Shown here: one piece after another, positions 44,701-56,000 of the stretch
How the letters are laid out: the number at the start of each line of letters is the position of its first letter
Position numbering within the stretch: position 1 is the first letter of the stretch
Assembly: GCA_010015675.1 (NCBI GenBank)
Contig: ML976992.1
Location: forward strand, 822,491-886,490
Origin: Byssothecium circinans
Taxonomy: Eukaryota > Ascomycota > Dothideomycetes > Pleosporales > Massarinaceae
Direction of reading: 5' to 3'
DNA length: 64,000 nt
Made by a program: the position numbers and the translations under genes
The notes under the pieces: generated by a model
The model's input: only the letters and a program-made list of their open reading frames with translations
Told to the model about the DNA's origin: nothing
Databases searched by the model: none

Positions 44701-45463
44701 TCAGTATCCGCTCCCTCTCCTCTGCCCTTCTCCGTAACGCTGTTATCTGCGCATCGCGCTGTGCCAGGTCTCCCGCCAATTGCCTTGCCAAAGCAACAGC
44801 GCCCGACTGTGCCACCATCTCTTCAATGTGCTGGTCGGAAGCATAGTGTAGATTTCCCGGTATGTTCGCTGGCTCGGCCGGCGTATCATCGAACAGCGCG
44901 GTGCGGGCTCTTGTGGAAGGTGTCGAGGCTACCAGGTTCCCTACAATCTGCTGTGTCGATTTGGTGACCTTTCTCACCGTGGAGTTCACCGCAGAGGGTT
45001 TGGATTGGTCCGGCGGAGGAATAGATCGGACAGTATCTGGCGAGCTCGTAGGGGCCTGCTTGTTCTCGATGCTCTCTCCAGACGTAGACCGCTCTCCAGC
45101 TCCCACGGCGGTGCGGAACCAGCCGTTGACACGTGATTGCACAGGCGACAAGTCCGGGGTAGGTGACAGCGAGGGAAAGGACGTCAGGCTCTTGTCATCG
45201 GTGCTGGGCGAGGGCGTGCGGCCCAGTGAGGCATTGGAACTCCGCTTGAGCGGCCTCGCGCGCATTGTGCGCCTTCCATTCGATATCGTCGAGCTCTGTG
45301 AAGACGAGCGCGCGAGATTTGCGGCCGTGGGAGTTTGAGTGTCTGGGGCCGCCATCTCAACCAAGTGTGCCGGTGGGCGCGCGCATTCGAGGGTCGGGGA
45401 TGTTCTGTCGTGGAGAAATGCAGCGGTTTGTGAATTGTTGGCGTCGAAGTTCGGGTGGGACAA
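41777..45463 (-). CDS. TBC-domain Rab GTPase-activating protein
   Basis: One uninterrupted ORF of 1228 aa; a shorter start at 45355 (MAAPDTQTP…) is equally plausible. The N-terminal ~830 residues are low-complexity, Ser/Pro/Arg-rich and likely disordered, with one coiled coil around residues 225-280 (LAQRDAQITALRRRAEERER…). The TBC domain spans about 840-1085: GGIPVAYRAKIWAECSG, the arginine-finger motif IQMDITRTL (IxxDxxR, about 888), IGYCQGMN carrying the glutamine finger (about 926), AFWMLATMIENILPENYY, and FLSVFTDCLSAEALYRVWD. Both catalytic fingers are present, so it should speed GTP hydrolysis on a Rab in membrane traffic. A C-terminal coiled coil and a short Asn run (GTT microsatellite) follow. 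It is divergent from the Spartan gene 340 bp away. Confidence 0.92.
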   Translation of the reverse strand: MSHPNFDANNSQTAAFLHDRTSPTLECARPPAHLVEMAAPDTQTPTAANLARSSSQSSTISNGRRTMRARPLKRSSNASLGRTPSPSTDDKSLTSFPSLSPTPDLSPVQSRVNGWFRTAVGAGERSTSGESIENKQAPTSSPDTVRSIPPPDQSKPSAVNSTVRKVTKSTQQIVGNLVASTPSTRARTALFDDTPAEPANIPGNLHYASDQHIEEMVAQSGAVALARQLAGDLAQRDAQITALRRRAEERERILKKMLQECEVSNMDIENRLRELERGRESNGNGNGLGTIKKRGSASNLSGMHPDDPMDQRLARAMEDEIAEHPDALGIDTGAAARESDAASFGSTLDVPRETGRSNWKNYLWSGTSRKSSRAPSVASLIDRDAESMSAQTRSRASSGAKGPRKPISNDLFVPPGVDKGAVPTLRRLQSQDRDHSTSSSRGSSVSIMGSMLKIVAGNSQAGRNPDKSGIVRGRKNANSDPTDRTPSIDSTRTTNSARSALANVQRRGRALGPNGTLKSITTEVPKNASVVPSPHPPGRGLSNLGPVEMDRILPEESRPPTLVQQHNRFATSNEYLTDRFGFIYDQRRKKRQSEAAAAMSKQKRSSNVESLGDGRTVLHTMGVHDETEESALPAANTSISSGEASRPGSSSSEEQLTKAPTKTWADYLKLATHPTELLSHTPSAAPITEVEGPEVENSAPAASQVTVAKRGSLPFSSANPEPSPSRIFSSNAEFSIATPPGPASPLGPYPPPVADPVRALLEQLTELHDNLQKDKTVKWNEFLRKVRAERKRQGNATTANEGHEMPETLLADGEIVGVAGLGNKGKVGRAKWQDFRRLVLGGIPVAYRAKIWAECSGASALRIPGYYEDLVNNGENNPTVVTQIQMDITRTLTDNIFFRKGPGVHKLNEVLLAYSCRNPEIGYCQGMNLITACLLLIMPTSEDAFWMLATMIENILPENYYDQHLLTSRADQSVLREYIVELLPKLSSHLDLLEIELGALTFQWFLSVFTDCLSAEALYRVWDVVLCMQDGSTFLFQVALALLKLNEKQLLQCDTPAAVYHYINHQMTNHAISIDGLIQASDALNKVVKRKDVEERRKRAVADEQEHMRQRDEAREERARSRASNTNNNNNNKLSTATTSTTTTSATASIEEGVPQASERENSTSRAPSLSASLDAGLSGYMSPLRTPVSSSERRSEEEEDAEALNQSLETLGTRTPLPVEEEVAWRA

Positions 45464-45800
45464 TGTGCGTCATGGAGGCGCAAAGGTGTATAAGCTTCGG
45501 TGCGCTTCTGGGCGGTTCGACGTCTTATATATCGCGCCGGCGGACAGCGAGCGTGTGTTGTTGGTCGGTAAACAGAGAGTGAGGCTTTTGTGTTGTCAAG
45601 ATGCAAGGGAGCGAAGGGGTCATGATGTCGAAACAGCGTGTGAGGCCACTCCCGTAACTTTACGCCGTTCCGCACATCCCTGCAAGCCGCTTGAACATTC
45701 ACTTCTTACTTCTGACTTCCCCATGCTTTCCCCGCCCGCTCCCCTCTCATCTCCCGAGACAAGTTCCCGCCGATGAAGTTAAATAGCACATACAATCGCG
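45464..45800. promoter_or_regulatory. Divergent promoter between TBC gene and SprT gene
   Basis: 337 bp separates the two start codons. C/T-rich pyrimidine tracts lie just ahead of the SprT ATG (cccgcccgctcccctctcatctcccg). Bidirectional use is inferred from the spacing. Confidence 0.55.
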
Positions 45801-46889
45801 ATGCCCGTCACCGACGAGGACGCCGCCATCCAGGCGATCGCGACCCTTGAGCACCTCTCCGCCGAGCAAAAGCAAGCCCTGGACGCCATCAACACCATCT
45901 TGAACAATGACGAGCCCTTCGCCGACATCCACGAGCTCTTCGGGCATTACAACGTGTTGTATTTTCGGAAGCTCCTAATACCGCGCGTAGAAGTGCTGTG
46001 GTCGCCGCGGCTGACACTGTAAGTAAATGCCGCACCCCCACCAACAACCAGCTAATTGAACCGCAATAGCTGCGCCGGAATATGCGAACTCTCAAAAGAT
46101 CCGTCGACCGGGAAGTTCACGCGCATCCGTCTGAAAATGAGCACACCGCTGCTCCAGTACCGGCCACGCAGCGACACTATCAATACCCTCCTGCACGAAG
46201 CAATACATGCGTACTTCTTCATTACTACCTCGTGGCGACACTCGCGCGGCGATGATGGGACGGGTCACGGCGCTGGATTTCAGCTCCTCGCCGACGCGAT
46301 CAACAACCACGGAAACTACGAGATAACAGTATATCATACCTTTCACGACGAGGTAGACAGCTACCGGACGCATGTCTGGCAGTGTGATGGTGCATGTAAG
46401 AACCAGCCACCATACTTTGGACTCGTAAAGAGAAGTATGAACAGAGCGCCGGGAAAGAGTGACTCGTGGTGGCAGCGGCATCAGCAGGAGTGTGGCGGGA
46501 AGTATACAAAGATCAGCCAGCCGGAGTTGACGAAGAAACAACGTGACGCTCTCAGCAAGAAAGAGAGGGCCGGGATGCAGAAGAACAAGCTAGATAGTTG
46601 GGTCAAGGCTGGTACAGGAGGTAGAACTCCTGAGAAGCTTGATGCTGATACTGCGAAGGAGGGTAAAACTTCCTTGGGAGAATCGAAGGGGAAGCGCAAG
46701 GCAGAGACTCTGAGTGTGGATGATGTGGTCGAGGGCAATGCAGGAGGCCAGAAACGGTCAAAAGCAACGCCAGAAGATGATGATGTCCTCTTCGTCGAGC
46801 GGAAGATACTCGTCGACTGCCCAATATGCAGCATGCGGATAGCAGAGTCAGATATAAACGAACATCTGGACGTGGTCCACCTTTCTTGA
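45801..46889 (+). CDS. Spartan-type SprT metalloprotease (DNA-protein crosslink repair)
   Basis: Two exons, 45801-46018 and 46070-46889, with a 51-nt phase-2 intron give 345 aa. The SprT domain has FADIHELFGHYNVLYF, then the active site LLHEAIHAYFF: HExxH at residues 115-119, with a downstream HGAGFQLL supplying the third zinc ligand region. YRTHVWQCDGACKNQPPYFG and the later WWQRHQQECGGKY form the Cys/His zinc ribbon typical of Spartan. A basic, Lys/Glu-rich disordered stretch follows. The C-terminus is a UBZ4-like finger, C-x2-C-x11-H-x4-H (CPIC … HLDVVH, residues 323-343), for ubiquitin binding. Human SPRTN and its relatives cut proteins covalently trapped on DNA during replication. The layout matches that family rather than yeast Wss1, which has SUMO-binding motifs instead. 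The gene is convergent with the uL23m gene 94 bp away. Confidence 0.9.
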
Positions 46890-46983
46890 GACCAATCGTA
46901 CAGTTATTGCAACATATTGTACACATGCTAGACAATTGCCCAACCCTATGTTACACTCAAATCCACAGTTCCAGTCCTCCCCA

Positions 46984-47655
46984 TCAAACACGCGCCTCCC
47001 TCCGCCCAAGCATCTCGGGCGTCCTCTTCTCCTCCCACCTCTGCAGCAGCGTTTTCCTCCCCTCCTCCACCTTCTCTTCAACAACCTCCTCCTTCCCATC
47101 TTTATCCTGCTTCTGCTTCTCAACCCACTCCCCCCTCACACTCCCCTTCAAAAACGCCATCGCCTGCTCCCTAATCCCCCTCGCCTCCGCCCTCCGATCC
47201 TCATCACTCAACGCGCCATAATTCCTCATAGCCTGCTTCACCCTGCTCTCATTATCCGCCACCCCCCACGGCTCCCAACTCTTCGGGTCCGCGGGCCACA
47301 CAAACGGCATCTCCATCTCCACGGTCATGTATTTCTTCGAGGGTTCGCGGAACCAGTGGCGCGGCAGCTCGCGCGTGTCGCGCACGGGCATTTGCTTGAC
47401 GAAGGAACGGATGTTGTGCGTTTTGATGTTGTAGACGTGGTATAGGTAGTCGCGGAGATCGTACTTGGAGAAGTTGAGCGGGACGAGGAAGCGTGCGTGG
47501 TAGGGGGAGAGGAATGGTGTGCGGACGAGGGCTATTGTGAACTTGGGTCTGAGACAATGTTAGGAGGAGGAGTGGGTGGGAGTGGGGATGGCTTACAGGA
47601 AGATCTGCTTGCTGCCAAAGGCTATTATCTTCTTGGTGACGGGTGCTGCGTCCAT
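46984..47655 (-). CDS. Mitochondrial large-subunit ribosomal protein uL23m (MRP20/MRPL23-like)
   Basis: Two exons, 47655-47597 and 47548-46984, give 207 aa; the intron is 48 nt with GTAAGC…TCTCAG. The sequence starts MDAAPVTKKIIAFGSKQIFL, then PKFTIALVRTPFLSPYHARF, VPLNFSKYDLRDYLYHVYNI and KTHNIRSFVKQMPVRD. This is the uL23 core (the conserved 'V.…KYDIR.YL..VYN') in its fungal mitochondrial form. The Lys/Arg-rich N-terminus fits import into mitochondria. The C-terminal extension is Lys/Glu-rich and disordered. It would sit at the polypeptide exit tunnel of the mitochondrial ribosome. It overlaps no neighbour; it is tail-to-tail with the Spartan gene. Confidence 0.88.
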
Positions 47656-49006
47656 GATGGATGATAGGTTTGGGCGGTGGCCCGCGTTCAATGGGAGTGG
47701 AAAGGATCTGTTTTGATAGAGATTGCCAGGGAGAGTAGCTCTTTGGGTTCAAATGAGGGGTTGCGCGTCGAGCTTTGCGCGGTCCAGAGAGGTTGGCTTC
47801 GCGGTTCGATGATTGTTCGCTCAGAAAATCAATTGGTGTTCTTGGAGGTCCGAGCGCTTACCTCCGCGGCATCACGTGCAGTTTTAGTTCACTCTATGTC
47901 ATTGAGTCCTAGGAATTCGATTCGCGTTCAGTGCACGTCAACTCCAGATATCACCTACGGGTTTTGCCATCACGCTATGTATACCACAACCGTTCCGCGT
48001 ATGGCTCAGGCTGGAGAGCATACAACATCGTCCTTTGGCCACCATCTCTGGCCGAGACCTCAGGATCCTTAGGCTTGATACAAGAACGAGGACCAGTTCA
48101 AATGATGCCATGGCTCTATTCAAAAGTAGATCAGATCAAGTGGTTATGGCAGTAGGATAAAATGACGACCCCTAGGTGCCGACCTCTTTATAACATGTAG
48201 ATCCTTCGTCTCGTCACCCTTAAGTAAGAGAAGGAAGAAACACAAGCCTGAACCGGAAACGATAACGCCCTACGCACTCTTCCATCTTCTCAAATCCGGT
48301 CATTCTAACTTTACTCGTCTAAACCTCACTCTTCTCTCACTTGGCTCTTTCCTCGTCTCTTACCTCTCATTTGTCGCCTACAAAAGCTGGCATCTCTCCT
48401 CGCCTCCGCTCCATTCCACTCCATTCCACCCCACCCCCTTCGACATCCATGCTTCATAGCTTACGAGATATCTGGTAACCCAAACTCTTAACACAATACT
48501 GCGCCTGACAGGAGACTGGCCGGCCCGAAAGGTCTCTACAACCAATCGTGCGCCTGCCGCACCGATACCGCCCTTTGACCGCAAAGTGCTCACCCGGGCA
48601 ACCAATCCGTCAGCGAGCTCTGCGCATCCGCATTCACACCAACTGCAGCGTGCACTTGCCGCTCGGGCCCCACGGCTTTATCACAACAACAGACTGTAAC
48701 AGCTCACCCACCTTCCCCCCAACCCTCCACCTCGAATCTTCTCGACCTCTCCGTTGCACCCTTTCCCCTTCGGTGAAGGGATTCTGCCCGCCTGTTCCAA
48801 ACATCTCCTGCGGGTGGTTTCAGAGTGGTCGATTGAAGTGGTGAGCTGCTCCTTCCCTCGTTGATTTAACTTGACGTCACCTTCATCTCCCACAGGCGCA
48901 CTGCTAACTCGTGGACATTACAGATTCGTCCTTCACTACACTCTTCGAAACTTCCGTCGGAGCTCGTCAAAGTTCAAAGTTCAGCGTCAAAGTTCAAAGC
49001 CCCAAA
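47656..49006. other. Upstream region of uL23m and of the 674-aa protein gene
   Basis: 1.35 kb with C/T-rich promoter-like stretches (48200-48440 and 48550-48800). Just before the ATG at 49007 there is a short direct repeat, gtcaaagttcaaag twice within 30 bp, in the probable 5' leader. No gene seen. Confidence 0.45.
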
Positions 49007-51130
49007 ATGTCTGGACACAACTTCCCCCCGCGTTCAAATGCCCAGTTCAGCGGCCGCAAGCCAGCCCAAGTCATCAACGTCCCGCTAGAGTACCGACGAG
49101 CCACTGCATTCGCTGAAATGGAGAGGATTGCATACACCATGAAGTCCGAAGCTGGCTGTGAGGTCGACCCGAAATGGGACCAAGGTCGGATCACAAAGTT
49201 CTTGATTTACGGCACAGGCCCGAACGCCGAGAAAGCAATTGGAGAAATCAACAAGTGGATCATGAAAGCCAAGACGAAGTCCAAGGAGTCCACGGCGTGG
49301 GCTAAGACGCCGGCGTACGATGTCAACAAGTGGTGGTATGAGCAAGTCTGGGATAAAGAAGCCGCTAGAAAAGAGATGTACAAGGGTCCACTCCCCGAGG
49401 ATAAAGACGATTCACATGAACATGTGATCATTGTCGACTGGCCGGAGGATCTGCGCGACCGCGACCCCCAGGTTCTGCCCAAAGATGCGCTGGGCGGCCC
49501 GAAACTAGACGGTCTCGACATCTTGCGAGTCACCTACGAAGTGTTCATCACGCCGATCCCGGGCCCTACGTGGCCAGTGGAAATTCGTGGCTCCACGGAA
49601 CGTGGCGTCGAGGCAGCTGCTGATCACTATCAATCAATGATCACGAAGATCCGGATCCAAATATTCGGGAGCTCCAGGCCTGTTCATATCATTCTAGACG
49701 AGACTGAGGGCCTTGATGTTCAACTTGTCCAGGCTGAGAAATGGTGGCCTATTCAAAAGCACAAGATCGTACCTCGTCTCCTCCATTCGCCTATGATGTA
49801 CGATCCTGGTGAGTTTCGGAAAGATAGCCTGCATTCCAATCAGGTATCAATTCTCCAGCATGCGCTGAAGCTTGGTCTCGAAGCGATCCGACGAGAGAAA
49901 GGCTCCTATGACTTCCATATCCGCTTTGGTGCCTTTGGCCTGCTTACATCCAAGCGATTGCCTGAATCTGAGATTGGAAAGCGGTATCCCAAGGAAGTCT
50001 TTGCCGCTGGTATTAGCAACGCCATCGGATGCGAGGCGAAGAAGTGGTAAGTCAGTGTTTCGCATGATATTGAGCAGTGTTAACGTTGTTATAGGCTGAT
50101 GGATGACTTCCATGGGAAAGCTCTTCTAGACCGTCTCATCGCCGCAGATCAATTTCTCAAGCCCGTAAAATCAGCCGGATGGTTTGGCTATACACCCCGG
50201 ACGCTGAGCGACGTTCGTCCCATATTCCGCGGTACTTGGATCTTTCGCGACCCGAATGCCCCTCGATGGGTAGAGCCAGTGGTCGATGCCCGCAATGCTG
50301 GTCGGCCAACTCCGCGTGAGCCAGAGAACCAAGGCCCAAAGTTGTCCCCCAATGCGAGCCTTATGGCTGTGCAGATTGAATGGACGGAAGATGAGGACGG
50401 TTTGTATGAGAAAATGGAGCCGCGATACTTCCAGCTCAAACCCGGCGAAACTACACCCAAGGAACATCTCGATATCAAGTTGCTTGAGCTCGGCGAGTGA
50501 GTATACTCCTAGATGGAACTTGAGCAAACATCACTAACAATATGCAGTTCGCGAGCGTGGCAATTCAGCATGGAGTCCATGACGCTCATCAAGAAGAGTC
50601 TTGCGTCCCCTGCCCTCCAGGGATTTGCCAGCACGGTTGAGCTCAAGCCTAACTACAAGCTCGAATCAAACGAGCAGTTTGCGAAATGGAGGAACACAAC
50701 AAGCCTACCGCTCCTAGACGGTCGACTGGACAAGGTCTATTCTTTCGGAATCCAGAAGACAGGTTACAGGATCGAGCTCCTTGGTATGTGGTATCCCAGG
50801 CAGACACAGCCGTGCTGGGGCCTCAACGTCCGCCACAGTGAGTGGGCGACCCACCTCGCACAGCTTGAGTGGCTCCCCCTCGGCCGTGCTGCTGATTGGG
50901 GCGACGCAATTTCGACCTTCCTGCCAGATGATGGTTTGACCTCTGCGGGTAACATGGCCGAGGAAGATGTGGACCTGCAGCAACTAGAGGCTCTTCGCTT
51001 GGCCAACATGAACATCGAGGAACCCCCCCGTGATGGTACCCGTCTGCTACTAGACAAGCTCATGCAGCTTTCCCTTGTTATCAGCGGCGCAGATGAGGGC
51101 GGGGGAGTTCCGCTTCCGAGCGAGGATTAG
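49007..51130 (+). CDS. Conserved fungal protein of unknown function
   Basis: Three exons (49007-50046, 50095-50496, 50548-51130) with 48- and 51-nt introns give 674 aa. The ATG at 49007 (aaaATG) opens MSGHNFPPRSNAQFSG; an upstream in-frame extension is possible but looks like leader sequence. An early segment (EVDPKWDQGRITKFLIYGTG, then AEKAIGEINKWIMKAK) looks like a KH- or RNA-binding-style alpha/beta unit, which is inference. The middle is globular with many Trp/Tyr (HIRFGAFGLLTSKRLPESE, WIFRDPNAPRWVEPVV, WTEDEDGLYEKMEPRYFQL). The C-terminus contains YSFGIQKTGYRIELLGMWYP. I could not assign a named domain securely. No signal peptide or membrane segment. A copy of the last ~35 codons occurs as a relic at 27.7 kb. 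Confidence 0.8.
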
Positions 51131-53074
51131 AAAGGTTCTCTGATAGCGTCACCAGATCTTCAATTATGACAGGATTGCCTCCATAGTCATGATTCTATAC
51201 TTTCTCAATGCAATGTAGATAATTAGGAGTTATCCATCACCTTGATGTGGTGGACTGGGTGACTGCGTGTCAGACGCCCGGAGTAGCTATACAAAAGTCT
51301 CATGGGGTAGTTAATGCAAAGAAAATCGAGAAAGTTGTAGTTTCTAGTCATCGCGTACATCTTAAGTATAGCTTCGCCAGCTCATTTATAAAAAGGCGGG
51401 AGATACTTCTCCCTTACCTAATATCCTGTACTTGTACCAATGTATAGGTATCTAAAGATAATCAGGAGTACTTATTATCTTGATACAAGGCACTTATATA
51501 TAGCAAGGTTAAAAGCATAGATTAGCTATACGAAAGTTACATAGAATAGCTAATTTAGGAGAAATTCAGGCAATGTTAGTAGCATCTAGTCTATAACTTC
51601 TCGCGGCAGTAAAATATCTTAAGAATAAGATATTTACTATATACTATAAAACCTATCCTAGGGTACTTTAGTACATACTACGCCCTCTTCTCTCTATACT
51701 TTAGGGGTAATATAGTATTTAACAGCTCTGCATCCTATATTGCTAGGTAGAAGGTAAGTAGTATAACCTTAGGAAATAGAATTTGTAGGTATACTATGTA
51801 AAGCGTATCTAGGGGAGATTTAGTACCTGATACGTCAACTTCTCTTCGAGGTTTACGGGTGAGGCGGGGTGGAATAGGTCTATCTGGATTATAATCTGAT
51901 ATATGCTGAAGGGATGTCTTGCTCCAAGGGTGTTAAACTTGGGAACTGGACTAATACACCTCGCGGCATTACAAGAGTTCGGCAATTTGGTGGAGTATCA
52001 GGGGTTGAATCAGCCTTGGATGAGTTTTGTGGGGTATGGGGTATATGTTTTTGCTACAGACTACCGGATTTTCCAGCCCGGTGAATCCAAAGCACCGTAC
52101 AGTACGTCGCGATTAGGTTCGAGTCGGGCCGTCAAACTCAACACTCTGGTTTGTTTAGTTTGGGGTTTATACATGGGCAGCGGGACCCCATCAAGATCAC
52201 TCGAGACACCCTCCTGCAGTTGTCAGTCAATGCTTTCGCACGCCTTTCAGACGGGTTACGGTTACTCTCGACACACCATCACCCACACCGATGAAGATTA
52301 TGCCCTCACCTATGAAAAGGTGCGCCATGAAGTCTTCCACGCCGCCATGTTTGCATCAGCATGTCGCTGTGGAAAGAAGACCTACAGCCTCCGTTCCGAC
52401 CATCCATACCCCCCTATTACGATGGCTGAAAAGCTTTGCACATCTACCTCGTGGTCCGGAGAAACCTATACGTTCCTCTGAACTATATCTGCGGCTCTGA
52501 TCTAATTCTATTTGTTTGGACACATGGGTCCGGAATCATTGCAATACAACAGAGCATCGTTGCTGGACGGACGGATTATGGACTTCCAGAGACCAGACGG
52601 AGTGAATGGAGCCGAAAATGATTCCTTCGCGGTGTTGACGGAGGCGTTCGAAGTTGAGTGAGTGGGCAGCCCGCTTCAACTGAACTGTGTAGTGCAGTTT
52701 CATCAGGTGTGGATAGGCAGCGGCAGAGGTGGAAGGGTGGAAGTTATTAGCGTAAAGGCCTGTGCTATATTGTTTTACCTGCTAAGTACTTATCAACAAC
52801 GTAAAGCACTATCAAGCGCGCTAGTTTTCTAATAAACCTTTCGGTATTACAAGAGCTCAGCAATCAGGTGGAGCATACGGGATTGAATCACCCTTAGAGG
52901 AGTTTTGTGGAGTATAGAGTATAGTTTTCCGACTAATTGCGCGAGATTTTGCTACCGCAATGGGAGGGCATGTTGGCAGTTTAACTTTAGAGACTAGAGA
53001 ATATTACGATTTACCCCATGTATGTACGCTACACAGTTTTTTTCCAGACTAGACTCGACTGTTTTCCTTCATGT
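51131..53074. repeat. AT-rich repeat island
   Basis: 51400-51850 is strongly AT-rich with many stops. Two diverged copies of one segment lie at about 51960-52060 and 52835-52930 (ggcattacaagagttcggcaat.tggtggag … ggttgaatca.cctt.ga.gagttttgtgg). A 192-codon ORF at 51903-52481 starts in the first copy, but its product is unlike any family I know and is probably chance. Confidence 0.55.
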
Positions 53075-56000
53075 TCACTCCATCTGCGTCGCGCGCGTCA
53101 CGCCCTGGAGAGCCTGGTGGTGGCTGCCGCCGACTCTCGCTCCGCATTCGGGGCATGTGGCTTGTTCCATGGGCATACCGCATTCTCCAATTGCGAACTA
53201 TATGATTAAGTTAGTCGGCGTTCGTTTAATTGATGGAACATGAAGAAGGAAGGGACGGGGATCACGTACCGGATGGCCATTTTCACAATTATACCAGTGA
53301 CCAGAATGCGTGGCGATACCACTGGCACCACTGACCATAGCCTTTTTGATAGCGGCTACTTCATCGGGCGTGACTTCTTCGTACCACTCCCTGCGTAAGA
53401 GCTTGATAGATTCGTTGACAGCTAGGAGGAGTTGGTCGGCGTGTTGGAACTCGTGATTGCAGAGCTTTTTGGCGTGTTCGAGGAGTTGCTTACATTGGTC
53501 GCCGTACGATTGTGCTTTCTCAGTATGTTTTGGGTCGGGTGGGCTTGGTCTTGAGGACTGATATGCTCGGACGACGCGGGCGTAGTATAGTGTTGCTTCT
53601 ACCGCGAGCTTCGGGAGGTTCTTGTCGTCGCATTCCTTGATGGATTTTTTGCAGTGCTGGAGGAACTGCTGCGTTTGAGTATGCGGTGGACCTCCGCGGA
53701 ACTTGACTGTGGAAACTACGGTAGGGTGGGCAGAGTACTTTGACTTGAGCGTGTCGAAAAGGCGGAACTTGTCTTCGAGAAAGATGCAGACTGCCTTGTG
53801 GAGGAGGACTTGACTGCCGCATGTGATCTTGGATCCTGAAGGGTTCGGGGCTGTTTCATCCAGGCTTAGCGCTTCCAGAGCCTTGCTTAATGTGGCGTTC
53901 TTCTCGCGCTTTATAGCGAAGAGAGTCGCTTGATGCAGTTTATAGGCGGGTTGGTGACGCTCGTTGGTGCGCTTGAGGCAGTCGTGGATTTGTTTAAGTG
54001 CGTGGTCAAAGTCCTTGTAGCGTTTTTGCAAGAGCTCGGTGATTTTGCTTGCGACAGTTGCCTCCGTCTCTGTAGTTAATTGTCCGCGAGGTGGAGGAAT
54101 TGAGGTCGCAGAAGATGCCTCGAAGTCATTTTCAATGATAACTAATCGCTCGTCGAGTTTGTAGAACTCCTCTTGGCTCGTGGTGATGAAGCGCTGTGTC
54201 ATCTGGTCGATGACAGCTCGGTTGATGAGGCGATTGTATCTCTGTGTCGCATGTTGTCGAATGGGTGTCTGGCAATGAGGACATGCCGGGATCTTGGTAG
54301 CTAGCTGTGGCATTTTCTTCAGGCCCGTGATCTCCCCAGTTTTTGCATTCGTCTCGTATACCTCGCTCAGACCCGCAAGGCCGTCCAGTGTTTCCATTGT
54401 GAAAAAGTGTCCGCAACTCAGAGCAACGATTGGCGTCTCATTCAGGTCGATCTCGTGATACTCTTTGAACTCAAGCATGTCTACCTGTGCGTCGCCCTTG
54501 AAGCCACACGCCTGGCAGTATTGCTCTGGGCAATCCTCTCCACAGAGACCAGGACATTGGTGGCCACAGGGTAAGAGTTTCGTACATCGCTTGTCGCAGG
54601 GTAGGCGGTTGCAGGGCGCGGCGCAGGGCATAGTGCAATCGTTTTGGTGTTCGCATGACCATGTGCATGGCTCCGAGCATGGTGCGCATGCTTGGTGGCA
54701 TTCAAGCCTGCATCGAGAGTGCTTGCACTTGACCTATAGGAAGTTAGCTACTACTATTACGTGCACGTTACGAGATACCGTAATGATTCAAATGTCTGGG
54801 AAGATTTTTGAAGGGCGTAACTTTGGGAGCAACAGTGCTAGAATTTGCGGAAATAACTGTTCTCGCATGAATACTCTTACCTCACATTGGTTGTGACAAA
54901 GGCCACAATCCGTTCCGCTGTGGCAAGATTGCTGGCAGGTGTGATTACAAGCGCCGAATGGCCTTCCACAGACTTTTGTGCATTTAGCATGCTGGATGAC
55001 AATTCCGCCACTGACATCCGTAGTGTTGCATCTGCCGCAGGTGCCAGGGCAGGTATGTCCGCAAGTGAGGTGCACTCCACAAGGCGTAGGACAACGGAAC
55101 CAATCCGTGGTCACGTCCTGGTAGCATTTCACTTTGACCGTGTGATTACAGTCGGGCACTTTCTTCTCGGTAAGAGCGTCGCACCGAATGCTGCTAAGAT
55201 TCTGCGTCAAGTGACATCTCACGTTCTTCTTTGGATGACCGCAAGGGAGTTGTACGCTCTCCACGAGGATCGTGCATAGACCACAGTCCTCTCCACAAGT
55301 CTGTTTCTGGCAAGCATGCCCACAGGCAGGGTGTCGTCTCTCGCAAGGCCGGTCGCACTTCCAGACATCATGCATCGCCGCTGAGTGACACTTTGATTGG
55401 CACCTATGGCCGCAGTCAGGCAGGCGATCCGTACAGGCTTCGCGACAGCCACCTTCTGGGCTAATCCTGGCAAAATCGTCCGGAGATCGTATCTGCATCA
55501 TTGTCTCTGGGTGTCGGGGGCAGCAGAGATCGAGCGAGGTATCAATGGCATCGGTAGCTCGGAGCATCCCAATAACCTTCTCCCACATAGGAACATGTGA
55601 ATACGTGTCGGTGTTTCCGATGAGGTACATGCCATGTTGGGCTCGACTCAGGAGAACATTAATGCGATTTGTAGTCTTGAGGAACCCGACTTTGCAAGTT
55701 TTGTTGCTGCGCACCAGTGACACGATGATGATCTTCGCCTCTTCGCCTTGGAAGTTGTCGACAGTTGCTATCCGAAGCAAATCACTGAGCTTTTTCTTCA
55801 TCAATGGTCTCCTCGTATTGTCCTGGTGAGGGTTGTTCTCGCCGTCAACTGAAGCAGCCTCGCCAGCAGTGAACCCATCGTGATCTAATGCCTAAAGGGT
55901 ACAAAGTTAGCAAAGCTCATCTGGAGGGGTGTCAGTGCGCTTCATCTTAACTCTAAGACAGGAAGATCCGAAATCTTAGAGCCATGTGAAGTGTTTCGCG

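Noticed and set aside
52110..52140. tRNA B-box-like string (aggttcgagtcggg)
   Set aside because: No T-stem pairing and no acceptor stem or A box upstream at the right spacing.
51903..52481. 192-codon ORF in the 52-kb repeat island
   Set aside because: It starts within a repeated segment, its composition is unlike a folded protein, and no motifs were recognised.
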